Source of the DNA: Hyphomicrobiales bacterium
Lineage (GTDB): Bacteria; Pseudomonadota; Alphaproteobacteria; Rhizobiales; Rhizobiaceae
NCBI GenBank assembly: GCA_011087745.1
Contig: JAALLB010000096.1
Location: forward strand, 1-6,912
Reading direction: 5' to 3'
Length of the DNA: 6,912 nt
Below the pieces are notes generated by a model. That model saw only the letters and a program-made list of their open reading frames with translations, was not told the DNA's origin and searched no databases. Below are positions 1 through 5,374 of this stretch, piece by piece; position 1 is the first letter of the stretch, and the number at the start of each line of letters is the position of its first letter. The position numbers were made by a program, and so were the translations under genes.

Positions 1-51
1 AAAATCCTCACCTGCACTTTCTCATTCAACGTTCGGTAACTTGGCAATACC
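1..51 (-). repeat. Left arm of a 51-bp exact inverted repeat
   Basis: Bases 1-51 are the exact reverse complement of 6859-6909, with no mismatch in 51 positions. Similarity ends abruptly at base 52. Read outward (minus strand) the arm starts GGTATTGCCAAGTTACC and ends AGGATTTT. The copy may continue beyond the window, since it reaches base 1. Its nature is open: dispersed repeat, or artefact of assembly or amplification. Confidence 0.95.
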
Positions 52-68
52 GTTGCAAAGGCAGCCAT
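1..68 (-). CDS. Possible 5' end of an unidentified gene, running off the left edge
   Basis: A minus-strand reading frame opens at an ATG (66-68) and stays open for 22 codons to the window edge. It would begin MAAFATVLPSYRTLNEKV. A purine-rich stretch, GGAAGAG, lies 7 nt upstream of the ATG and could be its ribosome binding site, so a gene divergent from fxsA is plausible. In related genomes a Tim44-domain protein gene often sits here, but this N-terminus does not resemble one, and I do not recognise the peptide. Codons 7 onward coincide with the 51-bp repeat that recurs inverted at the right edge, where the same frame is also open. With so few codons, chance openness cannot be excluded. Confidence 0.27.
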   Translation of the reverse strand, partial: MAAFATVLPSYRTLNEKVQVRI

Positions 69-137
69 TCAAATTCTCTTCCATAATTCCTATATGATGG
101 TAAACTGAAATAACTGTAACAACTTTGCGAACAACTC

Positions 138-644
138 ATGCGTCTTGGTATCATACCTTTTTTATTACTGTTTATACCCATATTGGAAATTGCTGTCTTT
201 ATCATGGTTGGCGGTCAAATTGGTGTAATTTCAACGCTTGGTATGATTTTGGTCACTGCCATATTGGGTTCTATCTTGTTGCGAATTCAAGGATTTGCAA
301 CGCTAGACCGTATTCAGGAGCAATCCAGAAATGGTGCAATTCCCGGTAAAGAGCTTGTAAGTGGTGTCATCATCATGATTGCAGGTGTTTTACTCTTAAC
401 ACCCGGTTTTGTAACAGATTCTATCGGTTTCCTGCTGTTTTTCCCGCCTTTTAGACATTTTCTTTGGTCAGCAATTGCTTCTAAAGTCGTTGTCCAGACA
501 AAGGGTGCTTTTCAAGATGGTGCAAACCCATTTGGCAAACCACATGGAAACCAAAGTTCTGAAGGTGTTGTCGACCTTGATCCATCCGAATTTTCTGAAA
601 AGGAAAATCCTGACAGCCCATGGAATAAACTGGACGATAAATAA
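138..644 (+). CDS. fxsA: FxsA family inner-membrane protein
   Basis: This is a 168-residue membrane protein of the FxsA family, named after the E. coli protein whose overproduction relieves F-plasmid exclusion of phage T7; its normal role is poorly known. Hydrophobic segments lie at about residues 5-24, 29-48 and 75-102. The family hallmark is visible at about 85-106: LLLTPGFVTDSIGFLLF followed by a PPFR turn. A family-typical LRIQGF stretch is at 48-53. The C-terminal 50 residues are polar and acidic, as expected for a cytoplasmic tail. The start MRLGIIPFLL matches the usual family N-terminus, although no clear Shine-Dalgarno sequence precedes the ATG. secB follows on the same strand after 126 nt, the usual neighbour in related alphaproteobacteria. 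Family assignment is firm; function is not. Confidence 0.92.
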   Translation: MRLGIIPFLLLFIPILEIAVFIMVGGQIGVISTLGMILVTAILGSILLRIQGFATLDRIQEQSRNGAIPGKELVSGVIIMIAGVLLLTPGFVTDSIGFLLFFPPFRHFLWSAIASKVVVQTKGAFQDGANPFGKPHGNQSSEGVVDLDPSEFSEKENPDSPWNKLDDK

Positions 645-693
645 TAGCGTTTGAAGCCTCCATTTTAGCATAGTTCTTGTTTCACTTATCGGT

Positions 694-711
694 ACGTGCT
701 AGCCAGCACGT
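694..711 (+). terminator. GC-rich hairpin between fxsA and secB
   Basis: A perfect 7-bp stem, ACGTGCT paired with AGCACGT, encloses the 4-nt loop AGCC. It lies 49 nt after the fxsA stop and 59 nt before the secB start. No T-tract follows, so it is not a classical intrinsic terminator. It could partially terminate fxsA transcripts, stabilise mRNA ends, or be a protein-binding palindrome. I see no convincing sigma70-type promoter for secB downstream of it. Confidence 0.4.
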
Positions 712-759
712 TGAGAATGGCGCAAATATACTTGCCTATTTAATTTAGATTGAACACTC

Positions 760-763
760 AAGG
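760..763 (+). promoter_or_regulatory. Ribosome binding site that sets the secB start
   Basis: AAGG lies 7 nt upstream of the ATG at 771. A TTG in the same frame at 750 would add seven residues (MNTQGFD), but it has no comparable site at the right distance. The ATG at 771 gives a normal SecB N-terminus. Confidence 0.6.
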
Positions 764-770
764 TTTTGAC

Positions 771-1277
771 ATGGCTAAAAAAGCAGCACCTAAGAAAGCA
801 GAAACAAAAACAGAAGCAGCACCAAATGGCGAAGAAATGGCTCCTGCCATGAACATTTTGGCGCAATATGTGAAAGATTTTTCTTTTGAAAATCCACATG
901 CACCCGGCTCTCTGCGTCCACGTGATAAAGCACCAGAAATAAACATCAACATCAATGTAAATCCAAATGCGATGTCAGAAACTGATTTCGAAGTTGAGCT
1001 AAAGCTGGATGCTAAAGCTACTGATGGTGATGAAGTGCTTTTCAATGTTGAACTAATCTACGCCGGCATTTTCCGCTTCACTGGCATGCCACAAGAAATG
1101 TTGCAGATGGCAGTTTTAATTGAAGCGCCTCGCATGCTTTTCCCGTTTGCTCGTCAAATTATGGCTGATGCAACACGTAATGGCAGCTTCCCTCCACTGA
1201 TGATTGATCCCGTGGATTTCGCACAACTGTTCCAACAGCGCATGCAACAACAGCAAGCTGCTGAAGGTACTGCTTAA
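771..1277 (+). CDS. secB: Protein-export chaperone SecB
   Basis: SecB is a cytosolic homotetrameric chaperone that keeps secretory preproteins unfolded and hands them to SecA at the SecYEG translocon. The 168-residue product shows the core in order: an AQYVKDFSFENPHAP block at about 31-45, LFNVELIYAGIFR at 90-102, a long hydrophobic stretch with LIEAPRMLFPFARQ at 116-129, and RNGSFPPLMIDPVDF at 136-150. The first 20 residues form a Lys/Ala/Glu-rich low-complexity extension (AKKAAPKKAETKTE), probably disordered; the Gln-rich C-terminus (QQRMQQQQAA) also looks flexible. I place the start at the ATG at 771 because of an AAGG site and family length; an upstream in-frame TTG at 750 is less likely. 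Despite lying on the plus strand it has slightly more C than G, unlike hemJ. A hairpin separates it from converging dnaQ. Confidence 0.96.
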   Translation: MAKKAAPKKAETKTEAAPNGEEMAPAMNILAQYVKDFSFENPHAPGSLRPRDKAPEINININVNPNAMSETDFEVELKLDAKATDGDEVLFNVELIYAGIFRFTGMPQEMLQMAVLIEAPRMLFPFARQIMADATRNGSFPPLMIDPVDFAQLFQQRMQQQQAAEGTA

Positions 1278-1291
1278 CAGACTTTACTAAG

Positions 1292-1324
1292 TTCCCCTTT
1301 GATGGAAACATTGAAGGGGAATTT
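1292..1324 (+). terminator. Hairpin between the converging secB and dnaQ
   Basis: TTCCCCTT (from 1292) pairs with AAGGGGAA (to 1321). A two-base mismatch is followed by an inner ATG/CAT pairing and a GAAA loop. Three T residues follow on the plus strand, overlapping the dnaQ stop codon. The stem lies in the 45-nt space between two converging genes, so it may serve both directions, although neither side has a long T-tract. Confidence 0.6.
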
Positions 1325-2048
1325 AAAGACTACCGGTTTTTTTCCATATAGAATTTTCACCCAGAGTTTCAACAAAAGCATGATGCTTTTCGATATCTTC
1401 TAAACTCAGTGGCGAGACTAACGGTCTTGGTCTTTGGATCATTTGAACAGACCCGTCTTCATTTAAACCAGCATCGGATTTTTGTTCACCTGAACTTTCC
1501 TGTTCAAGACTGAATGAAGCCTGCCGTCCACCCAAGAGCTCGATGTAAACTTCAGCAAGAATTTCAGAATCGAGCAGGGCTCCGTGTTTTTCACGTTTCG
1601 AATTATCAATTGAATAACGCGAACATAGTGCATCCAGCGAGTTCGGTCCCATCGGATGCTTTCGCCGGGCAATCTGCAGTGTATCACCAACACGTACCTG
1701 ATCAATTGGCGGTTTGCCTATTCGTTTTAACTCGGCATTTAGAAAGCCGGTATCGAACGATGCATTGTGGGCAATCAAACTGCCTTCTGCAAAGAATTCC
1801 AAAAAATCATCGGCTACTTCTGAAAACTTTGGCTTGTCTTTCAGGAAATCATTGCTGATGCCGTGCACTTTTAGTGCTTCTGGATGAACTTCCTTTCCTT
1901 CCGGATTTACGAAAACATGAAAGGTATTGCCGCTTGGAAACCGATTGATAAGTTCCACCGCACCAATTTCAATAACCCGGTCACCATCGTTAGCCTTAAG
2001 GCCCGTGGTTTCTGTATCAAATATAATTTCGCGTAGAATTTCTGACAT
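1323..2048 (-). CDS. dnaQ: DNA polymerase III epsilon subunit (3'-5' proofreading exonuclease)
   Basis: This 241-residue protein is the proofreading subunit of the replicative polymerase, removing mismatched 3' nucleotides. It is a DEDDh exonuclease: ExoI is DTETTG at 11-16 (D11, E13), ExoII is LIAHNASFD at 91-99 (D99), and ExoIII is HGALLD at 155-160 (H155, D160). All catalytic residues are present. After the domain, RQASFSLE at about 175-182 resembles the clamp-binding QTSMAF of E. coli epsilon, and the tail (PRPLVSPLSLEDIEKHHAF, then ENSIWKK) is the alphaproteobacterial-type C-terminus, probably binding the polymerase alpha subunit. The ATG at 2046-2048 puts MSEILREIIFD just before ExoI, as in relatives. 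No Shine-Dalgarno is obvious. It is last in the ppsR-maf-aroE-coaE-dnaQ block, 62 nt after coaE, with a possible own promoter. Confidence 0.96.
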   Translation of the reverse strand: MSEILREIIFDTETTGLKANDGDRVIEIGAVELINRFPSGNTFHVFVNPEGKEVHPEALKVHGISNDFLKDKPKFSEVADDFLEFFAEGSLIAHNASFDTGFLNAELKRIGKPPIDQVRVGDTLQIARRKHPMGPNSLDALCSRYSIDNSKREKHGALLDSEILAEVYIELLGGRQASFSLEQESSGEQKSDAGLNEDGSVQMIQRPRPLVSPLSLEDIEKHHAFVETLGENSIWKKTGSL

Positions 2049-2054
2049 GAGTTA

Positions 2055-2083
2055 AATCTAGTATTTGTTGCTCAACCTGTCAC
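2055..2083 (-). promoter_or_regulatory. Candidate dnaQ promoter, possibly giving a leaderless mRNA
   Basis: On the minus strand GTGACA (2078-2083; 5 of 6 to TTGACA) is followed after exactly 17 nt by TAGATT (2055-2060; 4 of 6 to TATAAT). Transcription would begin about 6-7 nt on, essentially at the dnaQ ATG, which fits the absence of a Shine-Dalgarno sequence there. This is pattern matching only. Confidence 0.3.
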
Positions 2084-2110
2084 CTAGGAAGCGCGGTCCT
2101 GTACAGATTT

Positions 2111-2689
2111 TTAGAGCAAGGCCTGAATTATCTCTTTCACTTTACTGCGGGTTTCTTCTAATCCCTGACTTGTATCAATTAGGAAATCTGCTTTTTCACG
2201 TTTTTGGCTGTCTGGAACCTGGCAAGCAAGAATGGCTTCAAACTTCTCTTCGCTCATTCCGTCACGGGCAAGGACTCGTTCGCGTTGTACTGAAGCTGGT
2301 GCTGTAACCACAATTATTTTATCGACCCGATTGATACCGCCAGTTTCAAACAATAATGGAATATCAAGAACAACGAGCTTTTCGCCACGCGCTTTTGAGC
2401 TCTTCAAAAATTCCTGCTCTTCTTGATGAATCAAGGGATGGATAATGGCTTCCAGTTTTTTCATGTTATCTGGCTTGCCGATAACATATTCGCTTAATTT
2501 TACCCGATCAACGGTTCCATCTGCTGTCGTATTTGGAAATGCTTCTTCGATCAGAGGAGCTGCCTTTCCGGAATACAGCTCATGAACCGTTGCATCAGCA
2601 TCATAAACTGCAATTCCCTCATCGCGGAACATCTGCGAAGTTGTGGATTTTCCCATGCCTATGGATCCGGTTAGCCCTGCCCTGATCAT
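2111..2689 (-). CDS. coaE: Dephospho-CoA kinase
   Basis: CoaE phosphorylates the 3'-hydroxyl of the ribose of dephospho-CoA with ATP, the last step of coenzyme A synthesis, in the cytosol. The 192-residue product starts MIRAGLTGSIGMGKSTT, with the P-loop GSIGMGKS at 8-15. YDADATVHELY at 29-39 is the conserved acidic substrate-site segment, VVLDIPLLFETG (106-117) is the next family block, and the C-terminal part carries ARDGMSEE, CQVPDSQKREKADFLIDTS, the lid and base-binding region. I use the ATG at 2687-2689 rather than the open frame extending upstream to 2752, because the P-loop is always near the N-terminus and this ATG overlaps the aroE stop in an ATGA (2686-2689), typical of translational coupling. 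Length is normal for the family. Confidence 0.95.
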   Translation of the reverse strand: MIRAGLTGSIGMGKSTTSQMFRDEGIAVYDADATVHELYSGKAAPLIEEAFPNTTADGTVDRVKLSEYVIGKPDNMKKLEAIIHPLIHQEEQEFLKSSKARGEKLVVLDIPLLFETGGINRVDKIIVVTAPASVQRERVLARDGMSEEKFEAILACQVPDSQKREKADFLIDTSQGLEETRSKVKEIIQALL

Positions 2690-3510
2690 GCTGAAAGTTC
2701 CAAAATCAACTTGCGTAGCTGCGGCGTTACGTCTGGGCGAATACCAAACCACTTTTCAAACCCGGGTACTGCCTGATGCAACAGCATGCCCAAGCCATCG
2801 ACGGTTTTTAATCCGCGCTCATTTGCAGATTTCAAAAACGGTGTTTCAAGCGGGGAATAAACAATATCTGTCACAATTGTATTGTCAGAAAGCACGGATA
2901 GATCAGGCATCATTGATGCATCAGTGCCAGCCATGCCAATGGAAGTTGTATTCACTATCAAATCAGTTCTTGGCATCAAATCCGGCAAGTCCGCCCAGTT
3001 GTGTGCCGAGCAATTGTCACCGAATTGGTTCGCCAATTTTTGGGCACGCTCATAGGTGCGGTTCACAATGAGAATTTTTTCAAAGCCAGCTTCGAGCAAT
3101 GAATGGACAATTGCACGCGATGCACCTCCGGCACCCAAGACCATTGCTGTTTTTCCATCCCGCCATTCAGGTGCAAACTCATCCAAATTTGCAGAAAAGC
3201 CATAAGCATCTGTGTTACCTCCACAAAGAATTTCGCTTTCTATCCAAAGTGTATTTACCGCGCCAATGGCTTTTGCTGCATCATCAAGTTTTGTCAAATT
3301 TTCAAAGGCAATTTCTTTATGAGGAATGGTTACATTGCCTCCGACAAATTCACTATTTGGGAGGTCTTTCAAAAACTTCTGGAAGTTTTCAGGTTCTACA
3401 CCAAGAGGCTCATAACTTGCGTTGATACCATAATGGTCGATCCAAAACCCATGCAACATGGGAGATTTTGAATGAGAGATTGGCCAGCCGGTTACAAATG
3501 CTTTTTTCAT
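2686..3510 (-). CDS. aroE: Shikimate dehydrogenase (NADP+)
   Basis: AroE reduces 3-dehydroshikimate to shikimate with NADPH in the route to aromatic amino acids. The 274-residue product has both domains. The N-terminal substrate domain shows the serine pair in ISHSKSP (11-17), NVTIPHK (59-65) with the catalytic lysine K65, GAVNT (83-87), and NTDAYGF (99-105) with its partner D101. The Rossmann domain has the glycine loop GAGGASRA (126-133) and NRTYERA (150-156), the NRT type usual for NADP preference. DIVYSPLETPFL (215-226) and GLGMLLHQA (239-247), which holds the substrate-binding glutamine Q246, complete the family pattern. The ATG directly follows the maf stop (TAAATG), and the stop overlaps the coaE start, so it is clearly part of the operon. 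Confidence 0.96.
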   Translation of the reverse strand: MKKAFVTGWPISHSKSPMLHGFWIDHYGINASYEPLGVEPENFQKFLKDLPNSEFVGGNVTIPHKEIAFENLTKLDDAAKAIGAVNTLWIESEILCGGNTDAYGFSANLDEFAPEWRDGKTAMVLGAGGASRAIVHSLLEAGFEKILIVNRTYERAQKLANQFGDNCSAHNWADLPDLMPRTDLIVNTTSIGMAGTDASMMPDLSVLSDNTIVTDIVYSPLETPFLKSANERGLKTVDGLGMLLHQAVPGFEKWFGIRPDVTPQLRKLILELSA

Positions 3511-4104
3511 TTATTCAACCAGATTCAGTTTTCGAAGTTGTGCGAGCAGTGGTAATACAGGAAGACCAATTATCGAGAAATAATCGCCTTCAATTTTTTC
3601 AAATAGCTGAACTCCCAACCCCTCTATCTGGTAAGCACCAACACTTGATAGAACTTTTTCTCCAGCAGTAGATAAATGGCGACCAATAAATCCTGGATCT
3701 AGTTTTCGAATTGTAATCGTCGCTACTTCAACATGACTCCAAAGAACCTCGCCGTTTCTTATCAAGGAAACCGCTGCGTTAGGTTGGTGTTTTTTTCCTG
3801 AAAGTAAGAGCAGCCGTCTTTGTGCTTCTTCCATGTTTTTGACTTTATGGAGGAGTTGTCCTTCAAGAGATAAGGTTTGATCACAGCCAATAACGTATGC
3901 ATCAACGTTAGTTTTTGAAACTTCAGTTGCCTTGGCGATTGCCAATACTTCTGCAACATCCTCGCCACCAAGGCCGGCTTGAATTAAGGGTGCTTCAACC
4001 TCTCGCTCATCAATATCTGCAGTTTGCGTAGAAAAACTAACACCGGCATTTTTTAGCAATTCCTGACGATGCTTGCTTTTTGAAGCCAGAATAATATCAG
4101 TCAT
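3511..4104 (-). CDS. Maf-family nucleoside triphosphate pyrophosphatase
   Basis: Maf/HAM1-like proteins hydrolyse non-canonical or selected nucleotides to monophosphates, keeping them out of RNA and DNA. The 197-residue product starts MTDIILASKSKHRQELL, the family signature LAS-S-R-LL. GCDQTL (73-78) holds the catalytic Asp D75, followed by SSVGAYQIEGLG (153-164) and GDYFSIIGLP (173-182). DQ after the catalytic region, rather than DT, is reminiscent of E. coli YceF (7-methyl-GTP pyrophosphatase) rather than YhdE (dTTP/UTP), but I infer that from one motif only. I start at the ATG at 4102-4104: the open frame extends upstream to 4215, but that part is the ppsR coding region out of frame, and GAGAAAG lies just upstream. 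It overlaps the ppsR stop by 8 nt and abuts aroE. Confidence 0.93.
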   Translation of the reverse strand: MTDIILASKSKHRQELLKNAGVSFSTQTADIDEREVEAPLIQAGLGGEDVAEVLAIAKATEVSKTNVDAYVIGCDQTLSLEGQLLHKVKNMEEAQRRLLLLSGKKHQPNAAVSLIRNGEVLWSHVEVATITIRKLDPGFIGRHLSTAGEKVLSSVGAYQIEGLGVQLFEKIEGDYFSIIGLPVLPLLAQLRKLNLVE

Positions 4105-4951
4105 TATTTTCTTTCTCAGCTTCCAATTTTGCGATGTGTTGTGAATGCAATACCAAAATTGTGGCAGCGGCTTCCTCAATTGATTTTCTCGATACATCGA
4201 CCAATGGCCAATCATGTTTTGCGCTTAGTTTTCTGGCATTCACCAGTTCTTCTGCAATCGAGGCACGATCTGCATAAGAAGCACTATGAACACTTGCATT
4301 TAATTCCAGCAATCTGTTTTGGCGCACCTGTTGAATACGATCTGTTGATGCGATTAAGGTAACAATCAGTGGTTTTTTTGCATTGATAACTTTTTCTGGC
4401 AAAACCATGCCCGGAACCAACGGGATGTTCGCTGTTTTTACTCCTCGGTTTGCGAGGTAAATACTAGTCGGTGTCTTTGATGTTCGAGAAATACCCAACA
4501 AGATGACATCTACATCTTCGACATTTTCGGGAATCACTCCATCATCATGCAGCATTGTGAAATTCAGAGCATGGATACGATTGAAATATTCGCTATCAAG
4601 CGCGTGCTGAGCGCCAACTACCCTACGGGTTGGTTTTCCAAGATAGGAATGGAATGATTGAAAAATTGGTTCCAATACAGATACAACCGGAACGCCAATT
4701 TCCTTGCACTTTGATTCCAGATATTCACCAATTTCAAAATCAGAAATTGTATAGAGAACTATGCCAGGCTCTTTGGTGATTGCTTGAATGGCATTTTTCA
4801 ATTTCATTTGATTACGAACCAATGGATAAATGTGTTCTATCGCCTGATTGAACTGATATTGTGAGGTCACAGCTCGAGCAGAGGCTATCAGTGTTTCACC
4901 GGTTGAATCTGATATTAAGTGCAAGTGAAAAGAACTTTGTTGATCGTTCAA
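4097..4951 (-). CDS. ppsR: PpsR-type kinase/pyrophosphorylase regulating PEP-pyruvate interconversion
   Basis: Proteins of this family (formerly DUF299) are bifunctional: they inactivate pyruvate phosphate dikinase or PEP synthase by ADP-dependent threonine phosphorylation and reactivate it by phosphate-dependent dephosphorylation. The 284-residue product has the N-terminal FHLHLISDSTGET block (8-20), SVLEPIFQSF (91-100), and the phosphate-binding loop GISRTSKTP (153-161) followed by SIYLANRG. Which target it controls cannot be read here; pyruvate phosphate dikinase is the usual one in this class. The start is a TTG (4949-4951): an in-frame TAA lies 6 nt above it, and the conserved FHLHLISDS follows almost at once. 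A weak GAAAG site sits 9 nt upstream. First gene of the five-gene minus operon; a perfect DnaA box lies 26 bp upstream. Confidence 0.93.
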   Translation of the reverse strand: MNDQQSSFHLHLISDSTGETLIASARAVTSQYQFNQAIEHIYPLVRNQMKLKNAIQAITKEPGIVLYTISDFEIGEYLESKCKEIGVPVVSVLEPIFQSFHSYLGKPTRRVVGAQHALDSEYFNRIHALNFTMLHDDGVIPENVEDVDVILLGISRTSKTPTSIYLANRGVKTANIPLVPGMVLPEKVINAKKPLIVTLIASTDRIQQVRQNRLLELNASVHSASYADRASIAEELVNARKLSAKHDWPLVDVSRKSIEEAAATILVLHSQHIAKLEAEKENND

Positions 4952-4976
4952 TTGATTTTACTTTCATGTGGACGGC

Positions 4977-4985
4977 TGTGGATAA
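4977..4985 (-). promoter_or_regulatory. Perfect DnaA box
   Basis: TGTGGATAA here is the exact reverse complement of the consensus DnaA box TTATCCACA. It lies 26 bp upstream of the ppsR start codon, so bound DnaA could also affect transcription of the ppsR operon. Confidence 0.8.
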
Positions 4986-5084
4986 ATTACCCATAGATCG
5001 ATGGGATTAAATTTTATGCCCATTATCGGAAATTCCGCACACAATAACATTGTATGTACACTTTTGAATAGAAAATGTTAATTA

Positions 5085-5093
5085 TGGGGATAA
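5085..5093 (-). promoter_or_regulatory. DnaA-box-like site, 8 of 9
   Basis: TGGGGATAA (reverse complement TTATCCCCA) differs from the perfect box by one base. It lies 108 bp from the perfect box in the same orientation, just before the AT-rich core. A lower-affinity site is plausible. Confidence 0.5.
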
Positions 5094-5130
5094 ATGGGAA
5101 AACTTCGTGAGATATTTTGTATCCGAACTG

Positions 5131-5200
5131 TTCAATTATATTTGTTATTTTGTAAGTATCTGATTTAATTGGATATAATATAAATTTCCTAATAATTAAC
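5131..5200. other. AT-rich core, candidate DNA-unwinding element
   Basis: About 11 of 70 bases are G or C (about 16%, counted by eye), the lowest in the window. It sits between the DnaA-like sites on the ppsR side and the tandem repeats on the hemE side, as expected for the region melted first at an origin. It also holds a TATAAT, so promoter use and melting may overlap. Confidence 0.5.
5150..5179 (+). promoter_or_regulatory. Candidate sigma70-type promoter towards hemE
   Basis: A perfect TATAAT (5174-5179) is preceded after 18 nt by TTGTAA (5150-5155; 4 of 6 to TTGACA). Transcription would start near 5186, giving a leader of about 190 nt before hemE that crosses the 17-bp repeats. The surrounding sequence is so AT-rich that a chance TATAAT is quite possible. 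In Caulobacter a promoter inside the origin also reads towards hemE. Confidence 0.4.
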
Positions 5201-5247
5201 AAAGTGCATTTTTAAGCAAAGTGAATTACAGGTATAGAAATTGCGAA

Positions 5248-5284
5248 TTATAGAATTCTGTGAGTTATAGAATTCTGTGAGTTA
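5248..5284 (+). repeat. 17-bp tandem direct repeat in the origin region
   Basis: Two identical 17-bp units (5248-5264 and 5265-5281), each TTATAGAATTCTGTGAG, are followed by TTA, the start of a third. A degenerate first half (GTATAGAA at 5232-5239) precedes them. Each unit contains the palindrome AGAATTCT. Each junction also reads TGTGAGTTA (5259-5267, 5276-5284), a 7-of-9 match to the DnaA box complement. TCTGTGA at 5274-5280 is inverted at 5302-5308 as TCACAGA. Confidence 0.9.
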
Positions 5285-5297
5285 AAAAGAATTACCG

Positions 5298-5306
5298 CTA
5301 TTCACA
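5298..5306 (+). promoter_or_regulatory. DnaA-box-like site, 8 of 9
   Basis: CTATTCACA matches the relaxed DnaA box TTATNCACA at all but the first base. It is opposite in orientation to the boxes on the ppsR side, and GANTC sites follow directly at 5307 and 5318. It lies within the hemE leader. Confidence 0.45.
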
Positions 5307-5362
5307 GACTCTAATAAGAATCAAATAAACCGAAGGTAAAACTTCTTTTATAGCGTAACTAT

Positions 5363-5368
5363 GGAGAA
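5363..5368 (+). promoter_or_regulatory. Ribosome binding site that sets the hemE TTG start
   Basis: GGAGAA ends 6 nt before the TTG at 5375 (8 nt from the GGAG core), a good spacing. The only nearby ATG (5361) is out of frame and stops after five codons, at a TGA that overlaps the TTG. The in-frame region above is closed by TAG at 5351-5353. Confidence 0.75.
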
Positions 5369-5374
5369 CGGATT

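Larger units (their letters stand above)
4952..5374. other. Candidate chromosomal replication origin (oriC)
   Basis: This 423-bp gap, the only non-coding stretch over 300 bp, separates the divergent ppsR and hemE, the known site of the Caulobacter origin and a conserved origin neighbourhood in alphaproteobacteria. It holds a perfect DnaA box at 4977-4985, two 8-of-9 matches (5085-5093, 5298-5306), two 7-of-9 matches within a 17-bp tandem repeat, and an AT-rich core with about 22% G+C over 5101-5220. A small palindrome, CCCAT/ATGGG, lies at 4990-5005, and two GANTC sites (possible CcrM methylation) lie at 5307-5311 and 5318-5322. I found no full CtrA half-site pair (TTAA-N7-TTAA) and no convincing ppsR promoter. 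Base skew also changes across this gap. Function is inferred from context and motifs, not proven. Confidence 0.75.

Noticed and set aside
68..96. Possible fxsA promoter TTCAAA-N17-TATATG
   Set aside because: Matches are modest, and the -35 would overlap the start codon and ribosome site of the divergent frame. Not strong enough to list as a feature.
750..770. Longer secB start at the TTG at 750
   Set aside because: It adds MNTQGFD without a suitable ribosome site, while the ATG at 771 has AAGG 7 nt upstream and gives a normal SecB N-terminus.
2086..2100. Short palindrome AGGA/TCCT between coaE and dnaQ
   Set aside because: Only 4 bp of stem with a 7-nt loop and no T-tract; this is expected by chance.
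2690..2752. N-terminal extension of coaE
   Set aside because: The added 21 residues would lie inside aroE coding sequence and push the P-loop away from the N-terminus. The ATGA overlap at 2686-2689 is the better start.
4105..4215. N-terminal extension of maf
   Set aside because: These 37 codons are the out-of-frame ppsR 3' end. The family signature begins right after the ATG at 4102-4104.
5033..5041. TTCCGCACA as a further DnaA box
   Set aside because: Two mismatches to the relaxed consensus TTATNCACA, outside any repeat context.
5007..5299. CtrA binding sites in the origin region
   Set aside because: Several TTAA half-sites exist (for example 5007, 5165, 5196 and 5282), but none has a second TTAA exactly 7 nt on.
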